Numbered from the stretch's first letter, positions 1-8,650 are shown. The stretch is 37,720 nucleotides of DNA from Cytophagaceae bacterium (GCA_029237685.1 JAQZBV010000012.1:1-37720), one strand, 5' to 3'. Numbers and translations: made by a program. Notes: generated from the letters alone by a model not told the origin.

Positions 1-291
1 ACCGTGTTCTACCTGGTAGTGAGCCGTACCGTCAGCATTTTCACCTGTTTTGGTATAACGCTGTCCTACATAAGCAATAGGCAATAAGATATCATTGTCA
101 GATCGGATCTTCTCATGCGCATCAGAAATCACATCTTCCAGCATTTCACCGTATTTCTCCAAAAAGTCGTCTTCGAGGTCGTGTAATTCTTCCTCAATTT
201 CATCGTAATTCTTATTGTCGTATGTCAGTGTACTGAGTTTGGTTTTCATTTCCACTAATGTTAACAGATCGGCATTAAGAGCTTTGTTCAT
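1..291 (-). CDS. Unidentified protein, N-terminal 97 residues (partial)
   Basis: An open frame runs on the minus strand from an ATG at 291 off the left edge of the window. The visible part starts MNKALNADLLTLVEMKTKLS and is rich in acidic residues, with a segment around residues 31-50 reading like a charged helix (EIEEELHDLEDDFLEKYGEM). It then gives a stretch ending in YVGQRYTKTGENADGTAHY. There is no signal peptide or membrane segment. I do not recognise the family. It is divergent from the phosphohexomutase at 430, with 138 bases between them that must hold both promoters. The coding call rests on the uninterrupted frame and its protein-like composition. Confidence 0.6.
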   Translation of the reverse strand, partial: MNKALNADLLTLVEMKTKLSTLTYDNKNYDEIEEELHDLEDDFLEKYGEMLEDVISDAHEKIRSDNDILLPIAYVGQRYTKTGENADGTAHYQVEHG

Positions 292-429
292 ACTCAATAA
301 AATTTTATAGTGGTTCTAGGTTATATTTTCTAAAATTAAAAAATAGAATTGTTATTTTACAGCAAAATGTAGCATTATTATATCCTAATTACATAGTATT
401 TATAGACATCACCCCTAAAAAGCATATAC
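292..429. other. Divergent intergenic region, AT-rich
   Basis: This 138-base AT-rich spacer separates two divergent genes, so it should carry the promoter of each. I see no clear TAnnTTTG element, hairpin or riboswitch-like fold in it. Confidence 0.4.
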
Positions 430-2193
430 ATGGTCAATACAGCTCATCTTTCTAAAGTCGACAGCGCCATTCTAGACAAAATAAAGCAGTGGTTAGGTCC
501 GGAAACAGACGATACTACCCGTCAGATCCTTCAGTCTCTGATAGAAACAGGCAAAGAAGAGGAGTTGATCGATTCTTTTTACAAAGACCTGGAGTTTGGA
601 ACCGGTGGATTACGCGGCATCATGGGAGTAGGTACCAACCGCATCAACAGGTATACCATTGCTATGGCTACCCAAGGCTTGAGCAATTACCTGCTGAAAC
701 ATTATAAAACCGAACCGATAAGTGTCGCCATCGCGCACGATAGCCGCAACAACAGTGATGTATTTGCCAAAGTAACGGCAGAAGTATTCGCCGCTAATGG
801 CATCAAAGTTTATTTCTTCAAAGCCTTAAGACCAACCCCTGAATTGTCTTTTGCCATCCGAACCCTGGGTTGCAAAAGCGGTGTAGTGCTTACCGCTTCA
901 CACAATCCCAAAGAATACAACGGCTACAAGGCCTATTGGGAAGATGGTGCGCAAGTGATCGCTCCGCACGATAAAAACATCATCGAAGAAGTTCAGAAGA
1001 TAAAAAGTCTGGCCGATATCAAGTTCAAACACGAAGCGTCCATGATCGAAGAGATCGGAGAAGACATCGATGAATTGTACCTGAAGTCATTGAAAAATCT
1101 ATCCGTTAGTCCTGATGCCATTGCCAGACAGCACGATTTGAAAATTGTGTTTACACCTATTCACGGAACAGGTGTGGTATTGGTAGAACCGATTTTGAAA
1201 CGTTATGGTTTTACCAACATTACCGTAGTAAAAGAACAAGCGGAACCGAATGGCAATGGAGATTTCCCAACGGTAGTTTACCCTAATCCGGAAGAAGCCG
1301 AAGCCTTGAAACTGGCTATGGCGAAAGCCAATGAAATAGGCGCAGACCTGGTATTGGCTACCGACCCAGATGCAGACCGCGTAGGTATTGCGATCCGCAA
1401 CAATAAAGGAGAATTGCAATTGCTGAACGGCAATCAAACAGGAAGTTTGCTGATCCATTATTTATTGAAAGCCTGGAAAGAAAAAGGACAATTTAAAGGC
1501 AATGAGTTTGTCGTGAAAACCATTGTCACCACCGATCTTATTCCTAAGATCGCCGCGCACTACGGCGTAAAATCATACGAAACACTGACCGGATTTAAAT
1601 ACATCGCCGCCCTCATCAAAAAATTGGAAGGCAAAGAACAATTCATCGGCGGTGGAGAAGAAAGTTATGGCTACCTCATCGGAGATAAAGTCCGTGACAA
1701 AGATGCCATCGCTTCTTGTGCCATCATCGCGGAAATGGCGGCTTACGCGAAAGACAAAGGAAGCAGCTTGTACGATACCTTACTGGATACCTATGTACAA
1801 TTTGGCTACTACAAAGAGAACCTGATTTCTTTGACTAAAAAAGGCAAAACAGGCGCAGAAGAAATTCAGCAGATGATGAAAGAGTTGAGAGCAACTCCTC
1901 CAACCCTGCTGGCAGGGTCAAAAGTCATCCGCGTAAAAGATTACAATGCCGGCTCATGGATCAATCCTCAAAACGGTGAAAAAGGCACCTTGGATTTCCC
2001 GAAAGAAAACGTTTTACAATTTTTAACCGAAGACGGCAGTTTGATTTCCGCCAGACCTTCCGGGACAGAGCCTAAAATCAAATTTTATTTCAGTGTAAAT
2101 GAACCGCTTAAAGACAAATCTCAATTTGAGGCAGTTTCTAAGCAACTAGACGAGAAAATAGATCGTTTAGTAACAGAACTGAACATTAAATGA
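430..2193 (+). CDS. Phosphoglucomutase/phosphomannomutase (alpha-D-phosphohexomutase family)
   Basis: This 587-residue enzyme should interconvert hexose 1-phosphates and 6-phosphates in the cytoplasm through a phosphoserine intermediate. The four family signatures are present in order: the phosphoserine loop TASHNP with the catalytic serine near residue 157, the metal-binding loop DPDADR at about 312-317, the sugar-binding loop GGGEESYG at about residue 410, and the phosphate-binding loop RPSGTEPK starting near 542. The length of about 580 residues fits the long PgcA-type subgroup found in Firmicutes and Bacteroidota. Whether glucose or mannose phosphate is preferred cannot be read from the sequence. 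The ATG at 430 puts the usual N-terminal extension in place. A small membrane protein gene begins 7 bases after the stop and is probably cotranscribed. Confidence 0.95.
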   Translation: MVNTAHLSKVDSAILDKIKQWLGPETDDTTRQILQSLIETGKEEELIDSFYKDLEFGTGGLRGIMGVGTNRINRYTIAMATQGLSNYLLKHYKTEPISVAIAHDSRNNSDVFAKVTAEVFAANGIKVYFFKALRPTPELSFAIRTLGCKSGVVLTASHNPKEYNGYKAYWEDGAQVIAPHDKNIIEEVQKIKSLADIKFKHEASMIEEIGEDIDELYLKSLKNLSVSPDAIARQHDLKIVFTPIHGTGVVLVEPILKRYGFTNITVVKEQAEPNGNGDFPTVVYPNPEEAEALKLAMAKANEIGADLVLATDPDADRVGIAIRNNKGELQLLNGNQTGSLLIHYLLKAWKEKGQFKGNEFVVKTIVTTDLIPKIAAHYGVKSYETLTGFKYIAALIKKLEGKEQFIGGGEESYGYLIGDKVRDKDAIASCAIIAEMAAYAKDKGSSLYDTLLDTYVQFGYYKENLISLTKKGKTGAEEIQQMMKELRATPPTLLAGSKVIRVKDYNAGSWINPQNGEKGTLDFPKENVLQFLTEDGSLISARPSGTEPKIKFYFSVNEPLKDKSQFEAVSKQLDEKIDRLVTELNIK

Positions 2194-2200
2194 CCAGGCC

Positions 2201-2656
2201 ATGAATACGCAACAAGCTCCCTCCGTTAAATCGATGACCATTATTTGGATCGCCATGATTGGGGGACTTGTATCCTTTGGCTTAGTGACTTATGTTGCCC
2301 TGATTCCGATCCAATCGCCCCTGCAAGGCATTGACCCTTTGGTCTTTTATGTATTGGCCGTTGTATTGGCTTTAGGCGGTATGATGGGTTCTACCATTCT
2401 TTATAAACTACAGGTGAGAGCTGCCAGTCAGGTCAATAGTCCCAGCAAAGAGCGTTTGATGTCTTATTACATGTCGGCCTTCATTCTTAAAATGGCTCTT
2501 TTAGAAGGCCCTGGCCTATTTTCTGTCGTAGCAGGATTGCTCACACACCAGGCCCTTTTCCTTTCCATCACTGCCGGTTTACTCTTGCTCATGGTGATCG
2601 CTAAGCCCACTGAAGTCCAATTCAGACAAGACTTCCTGGACGGCAGAGCGGCATAA
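2201..2656 (+). CDS. Small integral membrane protein of unknown function
   Basis: The 151-residue product has about four hydrophobic segments (roughly residues 11-35, 45-66, 88-108 and 113-132) separated by short polar loops. One of these loops is basic and lies around residues 69-85 (LQVRAASQVNSPSKERLMS). There are no catalytic motifs that I recognise, and I cannot place it in a named family. It starts 7 bases after the phosphohexomutase stop, so it is probably the second gene of that transcript. A role with the mutase is not implied by anything else in the sequence. Confidence 0.75.
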   Translation: MNTQQAPSVKSMTIIWIAMIGGLVSFGLVTYVALIPIQSPLQGIDPLVFYVLAVVLALGGMMGSTILYKLQVRAASQVNSPSKERLMSYYMSAFILKMALLEGPGLFSVVAGLLTHQALFLSITAGLLLLMVIAKPTEVQFRQDFLDGRAA

Positions 2657-2705
2657 CCCTTATATGTTTTAGCCCCCATAAGTATCCTGTTTATCATTCA
2701 ATCAT

Positions 2706-2756
2706 TCGTTTTTAATAAAAGAGAACGAAATGCAGGTGCACAACCTGGGGTTATTT
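2706..2756 (+). terminator. Possible terminator or leader hairpins before the serine operon
   Basis: Two small inverted repeats lie in tandem after the membrane protein gene. TTCGTT/AACGAA has arms at 2706-2711 and 2725-2730. CAGGT/ACCTG has arms at 2733-2737 and 2743-2747 and is followed by GGGG and a T-rich run. The second resembles a weak intrinsic terminator, but its stem is only five pairs. Confidence 0.3.
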
Positions 2757-2812
2757 TTTCCACTTTCTCAAAAAAATACAAGTTTCATCGTATTTCCCCT
2801 CCGTAAATTCAC

Positions 2813-2820
2813 TATTTTTG
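2813..2820 (+). promoter_or_regulatory. Bacteroidota -7 promoter element upstream of the serine operon
   Basis: TATTTTTG matches the TAnnTTTG consensus of primary promoters in this phylum exactly. It lies 40 bases upstream of the fused serB-serA start. That leaves room for a leader of about 30 bases. I see no strong -33 TTG partner at the expected distance. Confidence 0.55.
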
Positions 2821-2860
2821 TGGCTCATTTTCACACAGTACGCATAGAATACGGAGAAAA

Positions 2861-4750
2861 ATGGATAACAAATATTTCATCATCGATTTCGATAGTACCT
2901 TCACTCAAGTTGAAGCCCTGGACGAGTTGGGCGAAATTTCTTTAAATGGAAATCCCGACAAAGCAAAATTGCTACAAGAAATTGTAGACCTCACCAATCA
3001 GGCCATGGACGGTAAAGCATCGTTTTCTGAAAACCTGATCAAAAGACTTAACATCCTCAAAGCACATCAAAACCATATCGATCCGTTGATCGAGAAATTG
3101 AAATCCAAAGTTTCCAAATCAGCTGTTCGTAACAAATCTTTTTTCAAAGATTACGCGGATCAAATTCATATCGTATCCAGCGGATTCGTTGAGTTTATCG
3201 CTCCTGTAGTGATGGAGTACGGCATCAAAGCGGAAAATATTCACGCCAACAAATTCAAATTCGACGACAAGGGCAACATCACCGGCGTTGACCCTACCAT
3301 TGCGTTAAGCGAAGACAAAGGTAAAATCAAACTGATGAAGCAACTGAACCTCAAAGGGGAAGTGTATGTCATCGGCGACGGTTACACCGATTACGAAATC
3401 AAAGAAGCAGGACTAGCGACTAAGTTTTACGCCTTCACAGAAAACATTGCACGCCCTTCTGTCATCGCGAAAGCAGATCACATCACCCCTTCTTTCGATG
3501 AGTTCTTGTATGAGAACAATCTTCCGATGGCTTTGAGTTACCCGAAGAGCAGAATCAATGTGTTGCTGCTGGAAAACATTCACCCGGAAGCAGTGCGTTT
3601 GTTCAGAGAAGAAGGTTACAGCGTAGAAACATTCGCCGGTGGAATGGACGAAGACGAGTTGTGCGAAAAAATAAAAAACGTTTCTATTCTGGGTATCCGT
3701 TCTAAAACACAAGTAACGGCGAAAGTATTAGAGCACGCACCGAAACTAATTTCTATCGGAGCCTTTTGTATCGGTACCAATCAGATCGATTTGAGCACGG
3801 CTTTAACAAAAGGCATTACCGTATTCAATGCCCCATTCAGCAACACGCGCAGTGTAGTGGAATTGGCCATTGGAGAAATCATATTGTTATACAGACGCAC
3901 CCTGGACAAAAGCATGCAGATGCATGCCGGTAAGTGGGATAAATCTGCAGCCAACAGCCGTGAGATCAGAGGCAAGAAACTAGGCATCGTAGGTTACGGG
4001 AACATCGGCGCACAGCTTTCTGTGGTTGCGGAATCTATCGGTATGGAAGTGTATTACTTCGACGTGGTAGAAAAACTTTCTTTGGGTAATGCAAAAAAAT
4101 GCAACAGCCTGAAAGAACTTTTGGAGACCGTAGATGTTGTAAGCTTGCACGTAGACGGAAGAGCTTCGAATAAAAACATCATCGGCAAAGAGCAATTTGA
4201 CTGGATGAAAAAAGGAGTGATCTTTGTGAACTTGAGCCGCGGACACGTAGTCGATATAGACGCTTTGGCAGAAAACATCACTTCCGGTAAAATCATGGGA
4301 GCGGCACTAGACGTATTCCCTTACGAACCGAAAAACAACGACGAAGAATTCATCAATAAAGTACGCGGATTGAAAAACGTGATTCTTACCCCACACATTG
4401 GCGGCAGTACAGAAGAAGCGCAATTCAACATCGGTAACTTCGTGCCGCAACGCATCATGGAATACATCAACAGTGGTAACACGCTGCACAGTGTGAACTT
4501 CCCAAGCATCCAATTGCCGGCTTGGAACCATGCACACCGTTTGATTCACTTCCACGAAAACATGCCGGGCATCATGGCGAAGATCAACCAGATTTTTGCC
4601 AAGTACAACATCAACATCGTTGGCCAGTATTTGAAAACCAACGAGAAGACCGGTTATGTAATCACAGACATCGATACGAAATACACACAAGAGTTGATCG
4701 ATGAATTGAAAAACATACCGAACACCATCCGATTCAGAATCATTTATTAA
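2861..4750 (+). CDS. Fused phosphoserine phosphatase - D-3-phosphoglycerate dehydrogenase
   Basis: One 629-residue chain carries the third and first steps of serine synthesis. Residues 1-220 are a HAD phosphatase of the SerB type: motif I DFDST with nucleophile Asp9 and acid Asp11, motif II VSSGF, and motif IV GDGYTD. Residues from about 227 are a SerA-type dehydrogenase: NAD-binding GYGNIG, then the catalytic Arg (VDGRAS), Glu (DVFPYEP) and His (LTPHIGGST), and a C-terminal ACT domain from about 560 (NMPGIMAKINQIF). ACT domains of this family usually bind serine for feedback inhibition. All catalytic residues I can check are intact, so both halves are probably active. The gene lies 8 bases before serC, and together they cover the whole pathway. 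The frame is unbroken, so this is not a sequencing artefact joining two genes. Confidence 0.92.
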   Translation: MDNKYFIIDFDSTFTQVEALDELGEISLNGNPDKAKLLQEIVDLTNQAMDGKASFSENLIKRLNILKAHQNHIDPLIEKLKSKVSKSAVRNKSFFKDYADQIHIVSSGFVEFIAPVVMEYGIKAENIHANKFKFDDKGNITGVDPTIALSEDKGKIKLMKQLNLKGEVYVIGDGYTDYEIKEAGLATKFYAFTENIARPSVIAKADHITPSFDEFLYENNLPMALSYPKSRINVLLLENIHPEAVRLFREEGYSVETFAGGMDEDELCEKIKNVSILGIRSKTQVTAKVLEHAPKLISIGAFCIGTNQIDLSTALTKGITVFNAPFSNTRSVVELAIGEIILLYRRTLDKSMQMHAGKWDKSAANSREIRGKKLGIVGYGNIGAQLSVVAESIGMEVYYFDVVEKLSLGNAKKCNSLKELLETVDVVSLHVDGRASNKNIIGKEQFDWMKKGVIFVNLSRGHVVDIDALAENITSGKIMGAALDVFPYEPKNNDEEFINKVRGLKNVILTPHIGGSTEEAQFNIGNFVPQRIMEYINSGNTLHSVNFPSIQLPAWNHAHRLIHFHENMPGIMAKINQIFAKYNINIVGQYLKTNEKTGYVITDIDTKYTQELIDELKNIPNTIRFRIIY

Positions 4751-4758
4751 TACACACG

Positions 4759-5847
4759 GTGGCAAAAGACAATAAGATATATTTCACACCAGGACCTTCG
4801 GAGTTGTACCCCACAGTACCGGCTCATTTAACAGAAGCTCTGGATCGTAAGATTGGGACCATTTCTCACAGAAGTAAAGGCTTCCAGGAAATCTATGCGA
4901 GTGCTACGCAAGGGTTGAGACAATTGCTGAACCTTCCGGATACTTATCAGATCCTGTTCTTAAGTTCCGCGACAGAAACATGGGAACGCATCTTGCAAAA
5001 CTGTGTAGAGAAAACAAGTTTTCACGCCGTGAACGGTTCCTTCTCTAAACGTTTTTACGAGTTCTCAGGAGAACTGGGATTAACCGGCATCAAAGCCGAA
5101 GTTCCTTTTGGAGAAAGCTTCACCGCGGACTCCCTGTCTATTCCTGCAGAAGTAGAAGCCATCTGTCTGACACAAAACGAAACGAGTTCAGGTGCAGCCA
5201 TGCCTGTCAACGAAATCAGCAAAGTAAGAGCGAAACACAAAGACGCCTTGATCTTTGTCGATGCGGTATCTTCACTCCCCTTCCCTGATTTTGATTACAG
5301 CAAAATTGACTCTGTCTTTTTCTCCGTGCAAAAATGTTTTGGATTACCGGCCGGACTAGGCGTGTGGATCCTGAACGAACGTTGCCTGGAGAAAGCCAAA
5401 GCTGTAGCAACTAAACGTTCTACCGGTACTTACCATACGATAGACTCTATGTTGTCTAAGGCACTTGTCAATCAAACACCGGAAACGCCGAACGTATTAA
5501 ATATCTTCTTGCTGAGTAAAGTAGTAGAAGACATGAATAAGATCGGTGCTAAAGCACTGCGTGAGTCAACGGAGCGCAAAGCGAAATTGATCTACGATTA
5601 TTTAGCATCGAGCAGTAACTTTGAAATCTTCGTGCAAAACGAAGCTCAACGCTCAAAAACTACCATCGTTGCCAACACCAAGCTGGCACCGGCAGAAGTG
5701 AATAAAATTCTTGCGCCGTTTGACATGGCAGTAGGAAGCGGATACGGAAACTTTAAAGAAAAACAAATACGCATCGCTAACTTTCCCGCGCACAGCGAGG
5801 TGCACGTGGAAAAATTAGTGTCCACCCTTAAAACCCAAATAGGATAA
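4759..5847 (+). CDS. serC: Phosphoserine aminotransferase
   Basis: The 362-residue product is a fold-type I, class V PLP aminotransferase that converts 3-phosphohydroxypyruvate and glutamate to phosphoserine and 2-oxoglutarate. It opens with the typical IYFTPGPSELYP. It carries the aspartate that binds the PLP ring nitrogen (FVDAVSSLP) and the Schiff-base lysine in SVQKCFG, at about residue 192. The length fits SerC. The start is a GTG 8 bases after the serB-serA fusion stop; the next ATG is far inside the conserved fold. Its direct linkage to the fusion gene makes the phosphoserine assignment firmer than the fold alone would. Class V members acting on other substrates look similar. Confidence 0.88.
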   Translation: MAKDNKIYFTPGPSELYPTVPAHLTEALDRKIGTISHRSKGFQEIYASATQGLRQLLNLPDTYQILFLSSATETWERILQNCVEKTSFHAVNGSFSKRFYEFSGELGLTGIKAEVPFGESFTADSLSIPAEVEAICLTQNETSSGAAMPVNEISKVRAKHKDALIFVDAVSSLPFPDFDYSKIDSVFFSVQKCFGLPAGLGVWILNERCLEKAKAVATKRSTGTYHTIDSMLSKALVNQTPETPNVLNIFLLSKVVEDMNKIGAKALRESTERKAKLIYDYLASSSNFEIFVQNEAQRSKTTIVANTKLAPAEVNKILAPFDMAVGSGYGNFKEKQIRIANFPAHSEVHVEKLVSTLKTQIG

Positions 5848-5848
5848 T

Positions 5849-6256
5849 ATGCTACTTAACGAAGGAGATTTTTACAGCGAGAATTTTTCATATTCAATGG
5901 AAGATGTAAAAACATTTGCAACCATTTCAGGTGACTTCAATCCTATTCACATAGATGAAGCTTATGCTGCGAATACCGTATTCAAAAAGCCAATCGTTCA
6001 TGGCATCTTTGCATTGAGTGTATTTTCAAAAATGATTGGGATGACTTTCCCAGGTGAAGGTACAGTCTACATGGGACAGGATGTAAGCTTTAAGCGTCCT
6101 GTATTTGTAGGCAAAGAATATATTGCTAAGGTAACCATCAGCGCAGTGAACCGCGACAAGCACACCGCGACGATCTCCACTGAAATATTGGATGCTGAGA
6201 CAAAAAAAATATGTGTAGTAGGTATCGCATCGATCCTACACAAAGAAAAAATATAA
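5849..6256 (+). CDS. MaoC-like (R)-specific enoyl-CoA hydratase, PhaJ type
   Basis: The 135-residue product has a single hot-dog domain with the hydratase-2 signature GDFNPIHIDEAYA. Asp29 and His34 fit the catalytic pair of PhaJ-type hydratases, and a HGIFALS segment follows. Such enzymes add water to trans-2-enoyl-CoA to give (R)-3-hydroxyacyl-CoA, or act in related acyl-group chemistry. The gene begins one base after serC stops, so it shares the transcript although its chemistry has no obvious link to serine. The true substrate cannot be told from the sequence. Confidence 0.85.
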   Translation: MLLNEGDFYSENFSYSMEDVKTFATISGDFNPIHIDEAYAANTVFKKPIVHGIFALSVFSKMIGMTFPGEGTVYMGQDVSFKRPVFVGKEYIAKVTISAVNRDKHTATISTEILDAETKKICVVGIASILHKEKI

Positions 6257-6271
6257 TCCAAAATAAAAAGA

Positions 6272-7141
6272 ATGGGAAATAAAGAACGGCTACAGCTCAT
6301 TCTGGTATTCAAAGGAGCCTTGTTACGCAAGATGCTTCCGGGGCTGATTATAGTCTCATTATTGACTTCTACGCTTGCTTTTATTCATTTCAACAGCAAG
6401 ACGCTACATGATTTCAATCTCACCATCAGTGCCGCTCTTCCTGGATACATGGGAGCAGCATTAGGATTATTGCTCGTCTTTAGAAATTCTACGGCTTATG
6501 AAAAGTGGTGGGAAGCAAGAAAAGAAATCGGCGCCTTAGTCAATACAACCAGAAACCTCGCCTTGTGCCTCAATGCTTTTTTACCATATGGCCATAAGGT
6601 AAAAATCTATATGATCGAATTGCTGACCTCTTATGTCTTCACATTGAAAGATCATTTGCGTGATAAAAAAATCCCTTCTCACTTGGGTAACCTCAGCGAC
6701 AAAGAAAAAAATCTAGTCGCCAAAGCCGAACACAAACCCAATATCATTGCCAACCTCATGATGATGCACATTGAGGAGTTGTGGAAAAAGAAAGAGATTA
6801 CAGATTTCCAACAATACATTCTGATTGAAAAGATCAATGGTCTGATTGATATTCAGGGAAAATGTGAGCGCATCAAGAATACACCTATTCCCATGGCGTA
6901 CGGCTTCCTGCTGAAGTTTTTCATCAACATCTATGTGATCATTCTACCCTTCAGTTTGATCGATGACATCGGCTGGGGCTGCGTGCCTTTGGTGATGTTG
7001 CTGTATTACATCCTGATGAGTATTGTCATTACAGCAGAAGAAATCGAAGAACCCTTCGGTACAGACCTAAACGATTTGAAACTGGATTTGATCTCACATA
7101 ATATTGGGAACAACATTCGGGAGATTATTGGACACGAGTAG
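6272..7141 (+). CDS. Bestrophin-family membrane channel protein (UPF0187/YneE-like)
   Basis: The 289-residue protein has hydrophobic segments near residues 20-40, 48-66, 210-230 and 235-252, with a long polar middle, as in bacterial bestrophins. The family signature around residues 66-90 is clear (FRNSTAYEKWWEARKEIG), and the C-terminal EEIEEPFGTDLNDL is also characteristic. Bestrophins form pentameric ion channels in the membrane; bacterial members studied to date conduct cations or anions depending on the homologue. It lies 15 bases after the hydratase and may be the last gene of the serine transcript. A palindromic terminator follows. Confidence 0.88.
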   Translation: MGNKERLQLILVFKGALLRKMLPGLIIVSLLTSTLAFIHFNSKTLHDFNLTISAALPGYMGAALGLLLVFRNSTAYEKWWEARKEIGALVNTTRNLALCLNAFLPYGHKVKIYMIELLTSYVFTLKDHLRDKKIPSHLGNLSDKEKNLVAKAEHKPNIIANLMMMHIEELWKKKEITDFQQYILIEKINGLIDIQGKCERIKNTPIPMAYGFLLKFFINIYVIILPFSLIDDIGWGCVPLVMLLYYILMSIVITAEEIEEPFGTDLNDLKLDLISHNIGNNIREIIGHE

Positions 7142-7172
7142 TGAGAAAACTGAGAACTGAGAACTGAATGGT
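7142..7172 (+). repeat. Short heptamer array, left arm (unit TGAGAAC)
   Basis: Directly after the bestrophin stop there are about four units related to TGAGAAC: two exact copies and a degenerate one on each side. They are the reverse complement of the larger array at 7248-7345. The two arrays could therefore pair across the central palindrome. Confidence 0.75.
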
Positions 7173-7185
7173 TCTTACTAGTTAA

Positions 7186-7231
7186 TATTAAAAGAAAAAG
7201 CTTTCGATATCGAAAGCTTTTTCTTTTAATA
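7186..7231. terminator. Bidirectional terminator, 46-base perfect palindrome
   Basis: The 23-base arms are exact reverse complements with no spacer, centred on GATATC, with A-rich and T-rich outer ends. It lies between the convergent bestrophin and aminotransferase genes. On either strand the hairpin ends in a run of U residues, so it can stop transcription from both sides. Confidence 0.85.
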
Positions 7232-7247
7232 AATAAATTATTTTCTC

Positions 7248-7345
7248 TGTTTTCAGTTCTCTGTTCTCTGTTCTCTGTTCTCAGTTCTCAGTTTTCAGTT
7301 TTCAGTTCTCTGTTTTCAGTTCTCTGTTCTCTGTTCTCAGTTCTC
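7248..7345. repeat. Heptamer tandem array, 14 units of (A/T)GTT(C/T)TC
   Basis: Fourteen consecutive 7-base units follow one another without a slip. Every unit fits AGTTCTC, TGTTCTC, AGTTTTC or TGTTTTC, so only two of the seven positions vary. The array ends on the base immediately before the stop codon of the minus-strand aminotransferase. A related inverted array lies at 7142-7172. Confidence 0.9.
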
Positions 7346-8650
7346 TCAAGAAGCCAAGTACTTCTTTATCGCTTCCGCTATCGTAGTAAACGTCTTCGAT
7401 AACAACGCTTCGTTCTCTTCCAGCAATGTTACCCTGAAACCTCTTAGGTCCGAACAGAACGAAGAGATTGGTACCACACAAATGCCTGCAGAGCCTAGTA
7501 AATAATACACGAAACGTTTATCCAGATCCACTCCGTCTTTGCTCACCCACTCTTCTACCATCTTTTTCACTTCCGGGTTAGCGATCGGTAAAGTCTGCTT
7601 GTTGTTCAGTGTTCCTTCTTTAAAGATGATCGTGTTATAAAATGCTCCGTACGTTTCATTGAATTGCAACTCCGGCACAGCCGATAAAATACCCGCGATG
7701 ATCTTGCTGCGCTTTCCGATTTTCTCATTCAATTCTAAACGGTATTGTTTGTAGTTGGGATGAGACATGATCTTAGGAATAGCCAACTGAGGCAATGTCG
7801 TAGAACATACTTCAATCATCTTCGCGTTATCCAAAGCCGAACAAAAACGTTCGAAGTCTTTGTCGTTGCGCTTGTTGTAAAACTCCATCCAGCCGCAGCG
7901 TGAGCCAGGCCATGGGAATTCCTTAGAAATACCTTTCATCGCTAGACCCGGTACGTCTTCAATGACTTCCGCCAGCGAATAAGCACGCGCTCCATTGTAG
8001 GTAATGTTCAGGTAAATTTCATCACTGATCAGGAACAGATTGAACTCACGTGCAATAGCGACGATGCGTTTCAACATCTCCAACGGGTATACCATACCTG
8101 TAGGATTATCCGGATTGATGATGAGGATGCCAATAATGTTAGGATTGTATTTTACCTGATTGTATAAATCATCCAGATCAGGATACCAGTGATTGCTTGG
8201 ATCTAATTTATAAGTGATCGGATCCTGACTCGCGTGCGCTGCTTCTGCGGAAGAGTGTGTAGAATAAGCCGGTGAAGGACCAATGACACGCAAGCCGGAG
8301 TTGATGAACTGATAGACTTTAGCTATTGCATCCCCCAATCCATTGAAGAACAAAATATCATCCGCTGTAATCTGTGCGCCTTGCTTTTCATTGTTGAGAC
8401 CTGCAAGAAATTCACGGGTAGCCAATATCCCTTTGGAAGGACTGTATTTATAGGAAGCATTCTCCAAGGTCAATTGAGAAATGATGTCACGCATCCATTG
8501 CGGAACTTCATTGTTTTTTTGAATAGGATCACCAATGTTTTCCCAAATGATTTCCTGACCTTGCTTCTGAATCAAGTCTGCTTTCTTCACGATCTCGCGG
8601 ATCTCGTAACTTAATTCTTTTGCTCCTTCACTGAGTATTTTATGACGCAT
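7346..8650 (-). CDS. Class I/II aminotransferase, alanine/aspartate type
   Basis: The 434-residue cytoplasmic enzyme is a fold-type I PLP aminotransferase. It shows the substrate-side segment ENIGDP, the central INPDNPTG signature, the SDEIY cofactor aspartate segment and the Schiff-base lysine in KGISKEFPWPGSRCGW (about Lys243), where the arginine that binds the substrate carboxylate also lies nearby. The sequence resembles AlaA/YfbQ-type alanine aminotransferases more than tyrosine or histidinol-phosphate enzymes, but the amino donor cannot be fixed. At 434 residues it is slightly longer than the usual 400-410. It is a single-gene transcript ending in the terminator region at 7186-7345. Confidence 0.88.
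   Translation of the reverse strand: MRHKILSEGAKELSYEIREIVKKADLIQKQGQEIIWENIGDPIQKNNEVPQWMRDIISQLTLENASYKYSPSKGILATREFLAGLNNEKQGAQITADDILFFNGLGDAIAKVYQFINSGLRVIGPSPAYSTHSSAEAAHASQDPITYKLDPSNHWYPDLDDLYNQVKYNPNIIGILIINPDNPTGMVYPLEMLKRIVAIAREFNLFLISDEIYLNITYNGARAYSLAEVIEDVPGLAMKGISKEFPWPGSRCGWMEFYNKRNDKDFERFCSALDNAKMIEVCSTTLPQLAIPKIMSHPNYKQYRLELNEKIGKRSKIIAGILSAVPELQFNETYGAFYNTIIFKEGTLNNKQTLPIANPEVKKMVEEWVSKDGVDLDKRFVYYLLGSAGICVVPISSFCSDLRGFRVTLLEENEALLSKTFTTIAEAIKKYLAS

Noticed and set aside
2730-2945. 71-aa frame overlapping the serine operon promoter and the fusion gene
   Set aside because: It runs through the hairpins and the promoter and overlaps the strong HAD domain in another frame. The residues show no family pattern.
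2861-4750. Frameshift or assembly artefact joining two genes
   Set aside because: The frame is continuous with intact motifs on both sides and a short linker, and the next gene is in the expected place.
7248-7345. Possible CRISPR array
   Set aside because: The units are seven bases long with no spacers and there are no cas genes.
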